Assembly: GCA_964017195.1 (NCBI GenBank)
Contig: OZ024894.1
Location: 2,432,260 to 2,496,259, forward strand
Direction: 5' to 3'
DNA from: Siderastrea radians
Taxonomy: Eukaryota; Cnidaria; Anthozoa; Scleractinia; Rhizangiidae
Length of the DNA stretch: 64,000 bases
How positions within the stretch are numbered: the first letter of the stretch is position 1; each line of letters begins with the position of its first letter. Shown in pieces: positions 24,401 to 35,902 of this stretch. A model generated the notes under the pieces. The model had not been told where the DNA came from, searched no databases, and was given only the letters and a program-made list of their open reading frames with translations. A program made the translations under genes and the position numbers.

Positions 24401-25255
24401 AGATATTTTACCTTTGGTAGAAAGCCTTTGATGTGCTGTACAAGACGAGGTATATATTATGGATTGTGGCGCTGCTAATGGCCTGTGACGTTATCCAAGA
24501 TGGTGGCCATTTTGGCAGCCTTCTTGGATTTTACCAAAAATTAAAAATTATCAGAAAACAGCGAAAATTGGAAATTGTTAAATGTTAGACATGAAAATAT
24601 AATACAATTAAACACGTTGGTGCTTTTTTGTGTACAAACACACAGTTCTACTCAAAAATGGCTTGACTAACTGCTTCTTATGACGTCATATCTCGTAACC
24701 ATAGCAACCAAAAGTTTGACCAAACTTGTGTCAAAATGTGTCTAAAGGATATGCTACAGCTACTGTAACTTGGTGGTGCTGATGAAGAATCGTCTTAGAA
24801 AAATTCAAGAAAAACCTTATAGAAGGAGTTGCACGTCCCCTCCCTCCATTATACGCCTGAGGGTTAAATGATGTCATGTCTCGTAACCCTAGCAACTGAT
24901 TTTCACCAAACTTGCGTCAAAATGTGTCTATGGGGTACGCCTACAGCTACTGAAACTGGCAAGTGATGATGATAAATCGTCTTAGAAAAATTGAATAAGA
25001 GCCTTATGGGGGCTGGCATGATACCCCCCTGACGCCTGAGGGTTAAATGATGCCAGATCTCGTAACCATAACAACCTATTCTTAACAAACTTGCGTTAAA
25101 ATGTGTCCGAGGAATATGCTCACAGCTACTGAAAATGGCATGTGTAAATGATAATTCGTCTCGGAAAAATTCAAGGGAAACCTTAAGGGCGGCGGCGGTG
25201 GGGGGGGGGGGAATGGTATTCCCTTCCTCCTTATACGCCCAAGGGTTGAGGGCCA
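24385..25255. mobile_element. piggyBac-like MITE, inverted, with its end region triplicated
   Basis: Reverse-complement relative of 35295-35898. The end motif (CGCC.GAGGGTTAA) appears at about 24856, 25035 and, degenerate, 25238, each preceded by a similar 180-200 bp block with CCTTA, AAATCGTC/AATTCGTC and CTCGTAACC. The 5' flank is the receptor exon-1 remnant. Confidence 0.7.
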
Positions 25256-26165
25256 ATGTCAGTAACTTTGGAGAGTCCCATGTCAGATGCAAAAAATTCT
25301 AACGTATTTATTAAGCCAAAAAGTCTTTTAAAATAATATTTAAAAATTCTTCAGGTATTGATTTCGGCAAAAATGAGAAGAGTTTAAGGTTTGGCTGAAC
25401 CTCCGCGAACATCGAAGGAAATAATGCAAATTTATGCATTTTTAACAAGCAAGTACATTAAAACAAAAACGTGCCTTGCATTGGCTCTTTCACAGTTTTT
25501 AAACATAGATTTTTAAACATTTCATACATATAAATTGTAGCCGCTAAAGAACAGGCGAACGCTACCTCTATGACAATTTTATTTCCAGACCAAATTCAAC
25601 GTAAGACACATCGTAGCAGGAAACAACACATCACAAGCAACAGTTCTGAAAATGCAAAGAAGGAATGAATCCTATGGATAACGGAAAAAGAAAACGCGAC
25701 AAGAAAAGCAAAAGCTAACGAAAGGAAAATACAGAAATTCTAATACAAAATGACACAAACCTTATCGGTGGATTTTCCGGGAGTCCATGGAAACGAAACA
25801 CTATACATGCCAGCTAATCACAGAATGCCAAAAAACTACTAACTTAGCGTTTTACATGAATTCTGCGCGCTCTCGTGGGAATATGAAAGAATTAGAGAAA
25901 ATTAGCATAACGCGCTAACATTCCGGCCTCGAAAGGCGCACGCTATAATTTGAAATTAGCACAATGCGTTAACATTCCGACCCCTAAAGGCGCACCCGAT
26001 ATAACGTAAGCCTTTTCCATAACTTAATAACAAAATAACCGTCCAAAGTCAATTCAATTAACTTCCTTTGCAAAGTTCCTTTAGACAATATTCACTTCCT
26101 CAAGGTTGAAGCGTTTTCCAAAAGGCATAACTTCCGGACGTCACGCCGTAGAATAGCTGTCGGGC
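25256..26165. other. Interval with no recognised feature
   Basis: AT-rich; a short direct repeat (ATTAGCAtAA.GCG.TAACATTCCG.CC and GGCGCAC) occurs at about 25900-25995. No gene supported. Confidence 0.3.
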
Positions 26166-26303
26166 TTTACCTCGGTGTAAGAACCTGTGAAACTCACGGA
26201 TGACGTAAAACAAAGGAAACAAAAACATTTCAAACAATACCGTACAGCAAAACAAAAGCTAGCAAACAAAGAAAATCTTGTCAGGTTCTTACACCGAGGT
26301 AAA
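26166..26303. promoter_or_regulatory. Inverted repeat upstream of the Myb-like gene
   Basis: TTTACCTCGGTGTAAGAACC (26166) and its exact complement ending at 26303 form a 22-bp stem with a ~94-base loop, 340 bp upstream of the Myb-like start codon, in a CG-richer stretch. Could be a transposon terminus or a promoter element. Confidence 0.5.
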
Positions 26304-27212
26304 CCCAGCTGTCGGTGTTCTGATAGTACCGAGCTTAAGCAATCACGACGACGACCAGGACGACGACGACCGGAAGTAAGTTGCGCGTCAGGGCGCAAGC
26401 GCGAAAGGAAATCCCATCGTCGTGATCTCATCGACGACGTCAAAAGGATTGGTTTCACGTCGTCGTCAACTTGAGGTCACTTGAAGAGTTTTATCTGGCT
26501 AAAAGGTAAGAATTTACAATAATTTGTCACAGTTTATTATTGGTTAATGTTGTTATTCTCTTGTGCGGTTGTTTTGAGCTCCTCCGTTTAGTCTGATGAA
26601 CAGAATCAACTTATTTCAGCTTTGTCTTTTTTCCACACAGATGACAACTACAAAAACACTAAGCCATGCGGCGGAGAAGGCAACCACGTAAGTTAGGTTT
26701 CTTTACGAAAATTAATGAAAGAGCGCTTTTAATCAATTTTCTGCTTTGGTTTTGGTTAAAAATTGAAAATTTTGCAGACAACTTGCAGATTAGCTCAGAT
26801 TAAACCTCTGTTAAAAGCAGCGAAGGATTTCATCAGATTGTTTGTTTACATTACTTGAGCGTTTCTCAAGTTCTGCAAATCTGTTTTCGAAGAGTTTAAC
26901 TTTAGATTGATCTAGACTAGAAAATTTTCCGCAACATACTTTCAAGTATGTATTCTGAACCGATCGCCGATCGCTGGAATTAATAAATTTGTCTAATGTT
27001 GTCCTGTCACTTCTCAAATATTCAGGCGCATCAAATAGAAAAATATATCAACCCGAATCATTCTAAAAAATAAGGCAAACATGGTACAAAACTCGGTTTG
27101 TTTATATGAGTGACTCCCCGGAAATTTCCATGTTAAATAATCTTTGTCTTATTTACGGCGTGTATTGAAATTCGATACACATGTATGTCTAGCAAAGAAA
27201 GTCGCATATTAA

Positions 27213-28291
27213 TGCACCAGTCATTTGAAACCCCCAGACCCCCCCCCCCCCTCGGGCATGACCGGGGCATTCACTTTTTATGCAAATGAAAGCCAGTGAA
27301 CTCTCCGCTCCCCGGGGCAAAAGTGAATGGTGAACTCCCCCGCCCCCATATGTCCAACATGCAGGGTACTACCTTTTAAATCAGTAGTGTAGCACCTCTC
27401 AAAAGCTTGTATTTTCATTGGACCGCTATATGTAGCAGCTCTATTGTTTTTACGCCTCGTTCTTTGTTTCCTTTGTTTGTTCCATTTTTTAGCGGACCAA
27501 TCATGGAAGACCTTACGACAGCTGCTACACCACCCTTTTAAATGTCAACTTGTAACAAGGGATGACAAATATGATGATAGCCGTGAAATGAAAACGTTGA
27601 TTTCGGAGCAGCTATGGCAACATTTGAAACCCCCTGATGGACAAGAAAAGATGACTACTTCAACATCATCTTCTGTTTTACATCTTGATGTCACAAAATG
27701 CAAGGTCACTGTTTTAGCAAAACAGTCTTCTGAAGTTAGAATAACTCAAGATTAACAAATGTATTTCTTATCAAAACTATAGTAGGTCGTAAAGAAGCAA
27801 TCGGCAATTAGACATTAATCTAAACAGCACAAAAGAATGTGTAACCTAATCATTAATATTAACATAAAAGCTTAAGTTGTTCATCAATAGGTCAAGTCAG
27901 TGAGCTTAAATGCATAATATTTTAATATCTATACAATATCATTGAAAATATGCTCACCTTTCCTTACTAGACTTAAGAAATCTTCAGCTACAACAACCTT
28001 TTTTAAACCAGAAAGACTTTGTATCACTTTGCTTTGCAATACACTTTGATCGATCAATCAAAGAAGTGATGATAGTATATGGAAAATTACTATGCGGCAT
28101 GAAAATGAAAACCGCTGACCATGGAGTGACTGCCCCGCTTATTCCCCGGTCTGGGAGGCGAAGGCCGTGATTTCTAGCGGATTCCCCGCCTACCGGGGGA
28201 CGAAAATGGAGTGAATATGAAGTGAAAGTCCCCGCAATACCCCGGTCATGCCTGAGGGGGGGGGGACCGGGGGTTTCAAATGGCTGGTGCA
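27213..28291. mobile_element. Harbinger-like MITE, copy 2, in the intron of the Myb-like gene
   Basis: Same ends and interior as copy 1, flanked by TAA duplications (27210-27212, 28292-28294). Contains a nested insertion at 27382-27533. Confidence 0.78.
27382..27533. mobile_element. 152-bp element nested in Harbinger-like copy 2
   Basis: Starts CAGTAGTGTAGCA and ends GCTGCTACACCAC; flanked by the 10-bp direct repeat CCTTTTAAAT (27372-27381, 27534-27543). Copy 1 has that 10-mer only once (9792-9801), i.e. the empty site. Confidence 0.8.
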
Positions 28292-29945
28292 TAAATTTGA
28301 GGACTGTACAAATTTATGTGTCAGAAATCGAGTAACTTGCTCTCGATCTTTCCATTGCGGTAGCTTTCCCCGCAAAATTTGAGATCGTTTTTGCAGCTAA
28401 CTGTACTAAATGGTTAAAAGCGGATTAGTTGATTTTTAGCCTTCAACATTGTTAAACCCTTAACTCTGTTTACTTTGGCAGAAATCCAAATTTTGTGTGG
28501 AGTAATGACCACGATATTGTAATGTGCCGGGAGGTGCTTGTTGTTGAGCCTTTCCGATTTAAGATCAGAAGCCCCGAGAGAGGACAGGCTTGGGAATCAC
28601 TAGCAGAAAAGTTAAACGCAACGTCATCTCTGTCTCCAAAGTTCAAAGTGACTGCACGATCTGTGCGCGACCGGTACGAACTGCCAACCAAAAAAATGCA
28701 AGCCAAGTTGAAGAGTGAAGAGAAAGCTAGTAGTATTGATGTGGAAAGTTCAGAGCTTGATTGTCTTTTAGAGGAAATTCTGGAAAAGGAGAAATTAAAG
28801 CTGCTAAAGAGAAGTTAGAGTGTGAAGAGGAGAACAAAACGAAAATAGTTGAGAAAGACAAAGCAGCAGCCGAAGATATGCGCAAGCAAGCCCTGGAGCG
28901 TATGGGGCAAACTGTCAAAAGAAAGAAGGCAGGTGGTAACTCAGAAGTGCCAAGCAAGAAGAGTCGAAGGAGCACAGCTGATGCTATTGAGTATTTAAAG
29001 GAAAGAGCTGATAAAGAGAGTGTTCTGAAAGAGCAAGAACTAGATCAAAGGAAGAAAGAGCAGGAGAACATGGTTAAACAACAACAAGAACAGCAACAGC
29101 AACAGATTTTGATGATGCTGTTCAATCAACAGCAGCAACAATCGCAGGCATTGCTGGCTTTTATGCAACAATTTGTTCCAAAGAAACTTTTGCAAGTTTC
29201 ATTGTTGTTGAGTTTAAGTGATACCTGCCCCTTTAATATTTTTTTCTATAAATATTTTAAAATATATTTATTAAATATGTTTCATAGATTACATTGATAT
29301 TACAATATGACAAATCTTGAAGTTGTGCTTATAAACTTTGTCTTACTGGTATTACTAGAGACTATTGTTGTATGCTCTCCTCTAGCAGTTTTGTTTAGAG
29401 ACTCTAATATGAAAGAGGTACCATTTTGGTAAAAATTAGTATATTAAAGGGTAAGGGTTTCAGCCTCTGGGCGGAGCCTCCCCGTACAAAACTTTATTGA
29501 TAGGCCCCCCTCCCCGGGGTTGCCGGCGCCCTGTGATTTCACCAGACGCGTAACTAGGTAGCATGATGCTTTGTTCAGCCCCGTTTATTGCTTTGTTCAG
29601 CCCCGTTTATTGTTTTGAATTTTAATTTTAGCGCCTCGTTAAATCGAGGTTCCACTGTATAAAAATGTCAAATGTCCCTGAAGGACAAGTTGTAAGGTTT
29701 GACAGTTTTTGCAACTGAACGGACAGCGAGGATTACATGTCACCACATTTTTAGGCCTGATGAGCGCTTTTGTTGTTTACACTATGTCTGTACATGTTTT
29801 TATCTGACTTAAAATAACAACACTGAAGTAAAAAAGGTATTTTATCTGACTTAAAAGAAGTGGCATATTAAGAGGATTTATTTTGTGAACCACCAATTAA
29901 AACTGACGCGTTCAGGGAAAGTTATAGTTGAGAGATTTCTCTTAC

Positions 29946-30042
29946 CACTGACATTTCCCTTGTGTTTGCATGTTGAAACATGGTTATATATAGCAATTCA
30001 GTGACGAAAAGCGGTGATCGCGACAACAGTTGCATTCTCCAA
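29946..30042 (-). pseudogene. Broken copy of the receptor signal-peptide exon
   Basis: On the minus strand this matches receptor exon 1 across GGAGAA, the CGATCACCGCTTTT core, TGTTTCAACA.GCAA and the donor GTAAGAGAA. The start codon is TTG, a TGA interrupts the frame after about 14 codons, and there is an insertion in the hydrophobic core. The adjacent 'intron' side (29690-29945) is also homologous to receptor intron 1. Confidence 0.65.
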
Positions 30043-30387
30043 CGCTAAAGGCCTCAGGTCAGAAATGCAAAACAAAAAAAAAACAAAAAAACTGACGCAT
30101 GTCTGGCCTACACAGGCAAATATTTAGTTTATTGGCAATTCTGCATTGTATTAGGATAGGATTTCAGTAACTTTCGAGAATCTCGTGTCAGTTTATTTAC
30201 TATTTTTATTATGGCAAAAAGACCCTCACATCGAACTATTTTCAAAAATAATATTAAAAATTCCAGCGGTTTATATGTTGCCAAAATTTAGAACTGGAGT
30301 TTACGATAGGGCGTGTCAACATACCTTGCACTTCCTTTGTAATTACATTTCATGTATTTTTTTGTTTTCTATCCAGCTGCAATCTCG

Positions 30388-31965
30388 TTCCCAGAGTCTT
30401 CAGGCTTCTTGGTCTGTGGGTGATCGCTGGGAGAGCCTGGGCTACTGGAATTTTTACCGCAGAACTCCTGCGGTTACCCGTTCTTAGTTTCTGTGAATGG
30501 CCAATCCAAAAACATCCCCGGAGACCCAGGGGCAGCTAGTCGGGACAACGGGATTTTCATGGGCGAAAGTTTACAAGAAGAGCGGGAGAGCCCCTGGGCA
30601 CTTACTCTTACCGAACCAGTTCCAGAAGCGTTTGAAATCCCGCCTTCTGATTGGCCAGAAAAACATTTTTCTGGCCAATCAGCGAAGAGGAACAGCCGGG
30701 CGACTCTCATGTCTTCTTACACGAGGTTGTTTTCCTCATCGAACACCGTAGTAGCGTGGCCCGTTCAACGGGAACATTTTTGAGGAGAGCTTCAGAAAAA
30801 AAAAAAAAAATAAATAAACGAAGTCGAGGAAATCGCAAACTATAACGTGGCCGCAAGAAAACAAACACTCACGGGGAATTTTTCACGGCGGACTTATCGA
30901 AGGTATCGTAAATTTTTAGAGCTAGCGACTTCCCCTTTCTCAAGTGTTGCATGAGGCTAATAGCTACTCGAGTAAACGATGTTACTAATTATTTCTCCTT
31001 GTTCGTTGAACTACGTCTGAAACTTTCCACGGGAATCTCCGATGCACGGGCCACGCAACTATGTCGCTCGAGCGTGGGAACCACAGTGAACCAAAGCGTA
31101 ATATGAGTGTTTGTATGGAACTGAAATTCGATCGAAAATAATCGGTGTTTTTTCCGCTGAAAATGCATTAAAATGGAAATGCAGTGTGAAAAACATTATC
31201 TGCTATGTGTTTGCTGCGTTTTTATTGCTTTTCCGAGCTTCTGGAGGCCGATCTGGGCGATTTTCTGCTTAACGGTCGATGCGACGTCATGTCACGTACT
31301 AGAGAGAACTAGTTCTCTCTAGTACGTGACATGACACGCTCGACCAACATAGTTGCGTGGCCCGTGCATCAGAGATGGAAAGTTTCAGACGAAGATCAAC
31401 GAAGAAGGAGAAACAATTAGTTACATTGGAGAAAGGGGAAGTCGCTAGCTCTAAAAATTTACGATACCTTCGATAAGTCCGCCGTGAAAAATTCCCCGTG
31501 AGTGTTTGTTTTCTTGCGGCCACGTTATAGTTTGCGATTTCCTCGACTTCGTTTATTTATTATTTATTTATTTTTTCTGAAGCTCTCCTAAAAAATGTTC
31601 CAGTTGAACGGGCCACGCTACTATGGCGTTCGATGAGGAAAACAACCTCGTGTAAGAAGACATGAGAGTAGCCCGGCTGTTCCTCTTCGCTGATTGGCCA
31701 GAAAAATATTTTTCTGGCCAATCAGAAGGCGGGATTTCAAACGCTTCTGGAACTCGTTCGGTAAGGGTAAGTGCCCAGGGGCTCTCCCGCTCTTGTTGTA
31801 AACTTTCGCCTATGAAAATCCCGTTGTCCCGACAAGCTGCCCCTGGGTCTCCGAGGATGATCCAAAAATAATCTTTCCAGAACCCCAGAGTCTCTCCCGG
31901 CGACCGCCCGCTGACCAAGAAGCCTGAGAATTCTGGGACGAGGTCGATCGAACCAGCCCCTAAAA
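30388..31965. repeat. Large near-palindrome (1.6 kb inverted repeat)
   Basis: Arms about 30388-31080 and 31325-31965 are reverse complements: both encode the same peptides (for example GESLQ.ERESPWALTLTE on opposite strands). Each arm contains its own near-perfect hairpin CTGATTGGCCAGAAAAA..TTTTTCTGGCCAATCAG. The centre holds a perfect 50-bp palindrome. This is the form of a fold-back type mobile element. Confidence 0.9.
31286..31335. repeat. Perfect 50-bp palindrome at the centre of the large inverted repeat
   Basis: Bases 31286-31310 and 31311-31335 are exact reverse complements, centred on AACTAGTT, with TCTCTCTAGTACGTGACATG on the right arm. Confidence 0.95.
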
Positions 31966-33168
31966 GGACGTCATGTTTGCTGTTCAGCCGGTTCCCAAAA
32001 TTTAAGAGCCAGTCCACGAGAGGTTCAAAGATTTTTGGAAATGGTGAGAAACAACCCTACCTCAAACTTTGCCTGCTGAAAGCTAGTCATAAGCAAGTAA
32101 TCAAATCGACATGATTTTGTCTTCTAATACTAATGTGGTCACGTGGCAGGCAATTTACGTTTGACCCCCCTGGGAGCAATTGGTGTACAAGAACAGTCTG
32201 AGAGTGGAGAGAGTAGTATATTCTTTATTAGAATTTTGATTCAATAACTTTTTTAGGAAACGCCAGCAAAATGAGTCCAGGTACAAGACAATTTGTCAAA
32301 GAATATTGCGTACATTCTAAAATTTGAGGTAGCCGGCAAGTCGGACACTTTCTTAGACCAGTGGGAGTGGTTTCAAGAAAATGCGTACACCATAGGTTTT
32401 GCAGGCTAAAATCACTCAGTTTTTAGTAGTTTGTAATTTTTTGTTATTTTAATTTTTGCTCCTTTGTATTTTTTCCCACATCCTTTGTAAATACTTTTAA
32501 TATAGCTTTCATAGTCCCTTTCTATATAGAGGATATTACACGGCGGCTTGAAGGTATGAATTTTATTTTTTCGTGGTAAAAAACAGTATTTTACTCACCC
32601 GCGCTTTTTATTATGTAGACAAGAGTATTTTTGCACAAATAACAGTGTAAAAGCGGGAAATGACGTCATCGATGTCCTTACTAGTGAGGATATGGAAAAT
32701 ACACCACTCGAATCCCGAATGTCGTTTCGCATGAATTTTACAAGTGGTCTATTTTCCACTGAAACACTATTGTCTATATAATAATAGTGAGTATACGTTG
32801 CATAGTTTTTAACACTGCTGCTACTGATCGCAAATGCTTTGGCTTCTTCTGAAAGGGCTAACCTGATATATTTTAAATAAAAACGAGTATCTGTCTTTCA
32901 AAAAGTATGAATTTTTAGAGCAGCGTTACTTCAAAAAAGTCCACAAATGAGACAATGGACCCCACATAAGCTTGAAAACTGGGTTAGAATTGACTTCACA
33001 GGGAAGATGCCCTGGGCTGCATCTCCTAAACTGAGCATGCGCAAATGTTTTCAGTGACATGTTTTGTGGTTTGCACGGCGAGAAAACATTGTCTCCCATT
33101 TTTTGGTTTGCCCAGGAAAGTTCTAGGAAGCGATGTTTCCTCAACAATATTTTCTCGTTACAGAGGTC
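31966..33168. other. Interval with no recognised feature
   Basis: No coding exon or repeat boundary that I can support. Short open frames near 32926-33236 lack domains. Confidence 0.3.
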
Positions 33169-33711
33169 TTAAACCTCGGAGCCAGGCTTGTAGTGGCGGC
33201 AGTTATTATTTAAAACTAGCGCCGTTAACTCAGTGAAATAAAATAAACAGGGGAAGTCAGTATTTCCTTCACTTCTTTCTAAGTACGCAGACAAAAGTTC
33301 ATTCAAATGGCTGTCTTTTGTTGCATTAGTAACTGGAAAACACCACTTGGGCTGTCTTGTCCAAGGGTAAATTTGACGCGTCATTTGGGAGAGTTCGCTC
33401 AAAAACTGACTTGCAAGATGTTGTCCGGGCGACCGTTGAGAGTGATCCTCCACGCGTTCCGCATTAACCTAAGTTCAAGAAAATTATCGCCAAAGTTCGT
33501 CCCGTGTTGTTGTATTTTTGTTGGTGATCTCAGGTTTGTCTATTACGGCGACTAACTGTTTCGATATTAGATCCTCCATACTGAGTGACCTTATAACGGT
33601 CCTTGAATTTCTTCTGACGAATAATTTTCCATACTCTGTGTGTAAACTGCGGATGAAATAAACGTATATTACAAGTTGGTCTTGGATATCTTCTGTTGAA
33701 TTATTTGCCAT
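33169..33711 (-). CDS. Unrecognised open stretch overlapping the last candidate exon
   Basis: A 75-codon frame (33711-33484, beginning MANNSTEDIQDQ) and a second frame (33453-33169) separated by a few stops have protein-like composition but no recognisable domain. If the 34142-34240 exon used its weaker donor (CCA|GTGTAA), the first frame would be read as its continuation. Could equally be chance or a decayed repeat. Confidence 0.2.
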
Positions 33712-34080
33712 GATGTCTGTGTTGACTGCGAATGAAATAAACGCTTCAAATTAATAGGGGGAAATTGTTCTGCAGATGAATCTTTTATCTCTCAATGAAA
33801 TCGCAGATGGCTGATCTTTAAAAATCGTGACATAAAATTTATTTGCTGTACTCTGCAAAACAGCAACGTGCATAAAATGACCAAATTCTGCTTTTCGTGG
33901 AGAACATTAACATGACCACATGACAAGAACTTTTTAAACTCTTGATCCATCAATTTAGCTTGTGGAGTCTGGACAGTTCGGCCACATTAAACAAATTGCA
34001 TCACATGCACTTGGAAAAATTGTTAGGTAGTCTTTAAATATTATTGGTCTGAATCATCATCATCATCATCATCATCATCC

Positions 34081-34123
<43 letters not shown>

Positions 34124-35228
34124 GGACCCTAATATACTTACACTGGCCTGATGTTCACGGTTCACTGGTTTCTGTGCCTTAAAAGCATCAGCTGCTGTTT
34201 GGGGCCTATCAACTTTGAGTCGTCTTTCTTTCATTTTTATCTAGCAAAAATAAAGAGGGTTACAGAATCATAGGGCCAGTTTTAACTTAGGATGCAGTCT
34301 GAGACATTTGCCAGACCAACAAATCTTTTTGACGCGCCAGTCATTCTGAGGAGGTCGTTACATGTGTGGATCATTCAGTCTTCTAGTCTACAAGTATTTG
34401 CTTTCGTGACACTGTATAAAGTAGACATTGTTTAGACGTTGGGTTTGGTTAGATTGAAATTTTTTAGACCATATCTTGAACAAGGATGGATTTTTCTTAA
34501 TAGTTTTTTAGTGTGTTTCCGGGATGAGGAAAAATTGGGAATACCAGCAGAAGACGAATGTTTTTTTTTTCATAGATGCTTCAAGTTATCGCATGCGTTT
34601 ACAGGCGCTTCCGATAGCTTTTCATAGAATGAAAAGAATACCATTTTAAATTAAATACTACGCGTATTGTGATTGGCTCAAGGTCCTTTACCACAGCTCA
34701 ATAAAAACATGGAAAAGAATCAAAATTATTTCGTTTATTTTACGAAGGAAACAAATGAGGAATTAATGATGTCAATAACAAAATTTCTTTCGTTGTTAAA
34801 ATGTGCTATTGTAACGTTGGGCAAAGTCTGTTAAAGTCTAAAACAGCTGTGAAAACACTCACCTTCGACTTATCCCTTCACAGTTTTTCTCGTTTTCCCT
34901 TACGTTCACTTGTGTTAAATTTTCATAATTATTAAACGATGGAAATATGGAAAGCAATTTCAGTTTCTTGCATGGTAAATGGTTTTTGAGCAATCAGGAC
35001 GAAAAAAGTTATGACTGAATCAAAACTTAGAATAGCCACATTTCTGACGTTAACGTCACAGGTTGCGCACATGCACACTACAATCTTACCGTGGTTACGA
35101 AATCAGGCTTTAGCTTTACTTCCTCAACTCGCTGTTTGAACACATATTTAAGTAAATTACTACGGCCTTACCTCAAAATCTTCATCATTCTTTACTGCGT
35201 CGTCATTAACTTGTCCTGGATCTATTCT
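33669..35228 (-). CDS. Three candidate phase-0 exons downstream of the receptor (alternative 3' end or separate gene)
   Basis: Exons 35172-35228 (AACAG / GAG|GTAAGG, reading RIDPGQVNDDAVKNDEDFE), 34142-34240 (GCTAG / AGT|GTAAGT, reading IKMKERRLKVDRPQTAADAF and on) and 33669-33725 (TTCGCAG, ending KISKTNL and a stop). All are in phase 0 and the joined frame stays open until that stop. The internal GTAAAG near the end of receptor exon 22 is also phase 0, so they could replace the VKSKACSLVFI terminus. Composition (Lys/Glu/Asp/Gln rich) resembles the receptor tail. Alternatively they belong to an independent small gene. No domain recognised. Confidence 0.4.
34055..34123. repeat. (CAT)n-(TTA)n compound microsatellite
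   Basis: About eight CAT units followed by about 14 TTA units, just downstream of the 34142-34240 candidate exon donor. A shorter (ATT)n lies at 12977-13008. Confidence 0.95.
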
Positions 35229-35290
35229 CTGTTAACAAAAAATGTACTCTGACTGGATCATTTTTGCAGCATTTTATTTTTATCGTGCAT

Positions 35291-35902
35291 TTAACCCTCG
35301 GACGTACAAGGGGGGGGGGGTCAATGCCAACACCCCTCCATAAGGTTTTTCTTCGATTTTTCCAAGACGATTTTTTTTGTCAGCACCTGTCGTTTTCAGT
35401 ACCTGTAGGCATAAACCTTCGACACATTTTGATGCAAGTTTGGTGAGAATCAGTTGCTATGGTTACCAGATATAACGTCATAAGTAGCAGGTGGTCAAGC
35501 CATTTTTGGGTAAAACTGTGTGTTTTTTCGCCTTTTTCAGGTGAAAAAAGAACAAATTGTACACAAAAAGCAGCAAAGTGTTTAATTATGTCATATTTTA
35601 CATGACTAGCACTAACAATTTCTAGTTTTCGCCGTCTTTTCATAATTTTTAATTTTTGGTAAAATCCAAGATGGCAGCCGAAATGGCCGCCATCTTGAAT
35701 GTTATTACAGGCCCCCAGTACCGCCCCAACCCACAATGTATACCTCATCTTGTAGAGCACATCAAAGGCTTTCTACCAAAGGCAAAAATCTCTCCAAACT
35801 GTTGTAACACAGCAAAAACCCAGAGGAGGGGTTCCATCAACCTATCCCCCCCCCCTTGTACCACGGTGGGGGTGTGACTTTGCTTGTACGTCCGAGGGTT
35901 AA
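35291..35902. mobile_element. piggyBac-like non-autonomous element (MITE) with TTAA target duplication
   Basis: Bounded by TTAA on both sides, with perfect 16-bp terminal inverted repeats: CCCTCGGACGTACAAG at the left and CTTGTACGTCCGAGGG at the right. TTAA duplication and CCC-starting ends are piggyBac hallmarks. No transposase inside. Lies just downstream of the receptor's last exon. Confidence 0.88.

Larger units (their letters stand above)
26641..29297 (+). pseudogene. Myb/SANT-like DNA-binding gene, two exons, frameshifted
   Basis: Exon 1 (26641-26687) reads MTTTKTLSHAAEKAT and splices at CAC|GTAAGT in phase 2 to exon 2 at 28483 (TTTGGCAG). The joined protein reads [19 protein letters not shown], then [13 protein letters not shown] and [12 protein letters not shown]: three helices with aromatic residues spaced as in a Myb/trihelix domain. 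After [10 protein letters not shown] the frame stops at 28816-28818, while the natural continuation ([12 protein letters not shown], then KRKK and a Gln-rich coiled segment) runs in another frame to about 29190. The shift lies between about 28760 and 28815. Such Myb-like proteins are often carried by Harbinger-type transposons; no transposase is visible here. Confidence 0.6.

Noticed and set aside
24903..25292. 129-codon minus-strand open frame
   Set aside because: It lies inside the piggyBac-like MITE and crosses G-tracts.
30474..32017. Matching proteins on both strands (GESLQ.ERESPWALTL)
   Set aside because: They come from the two arms of an inverted repeat; no conserved domain.
35380..35760. 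126-codon minus-strand open frame
   Set aside because: It is contained within the piggyBac-like MITE, whose copies at 2571 and 24385 do not keep the frame.
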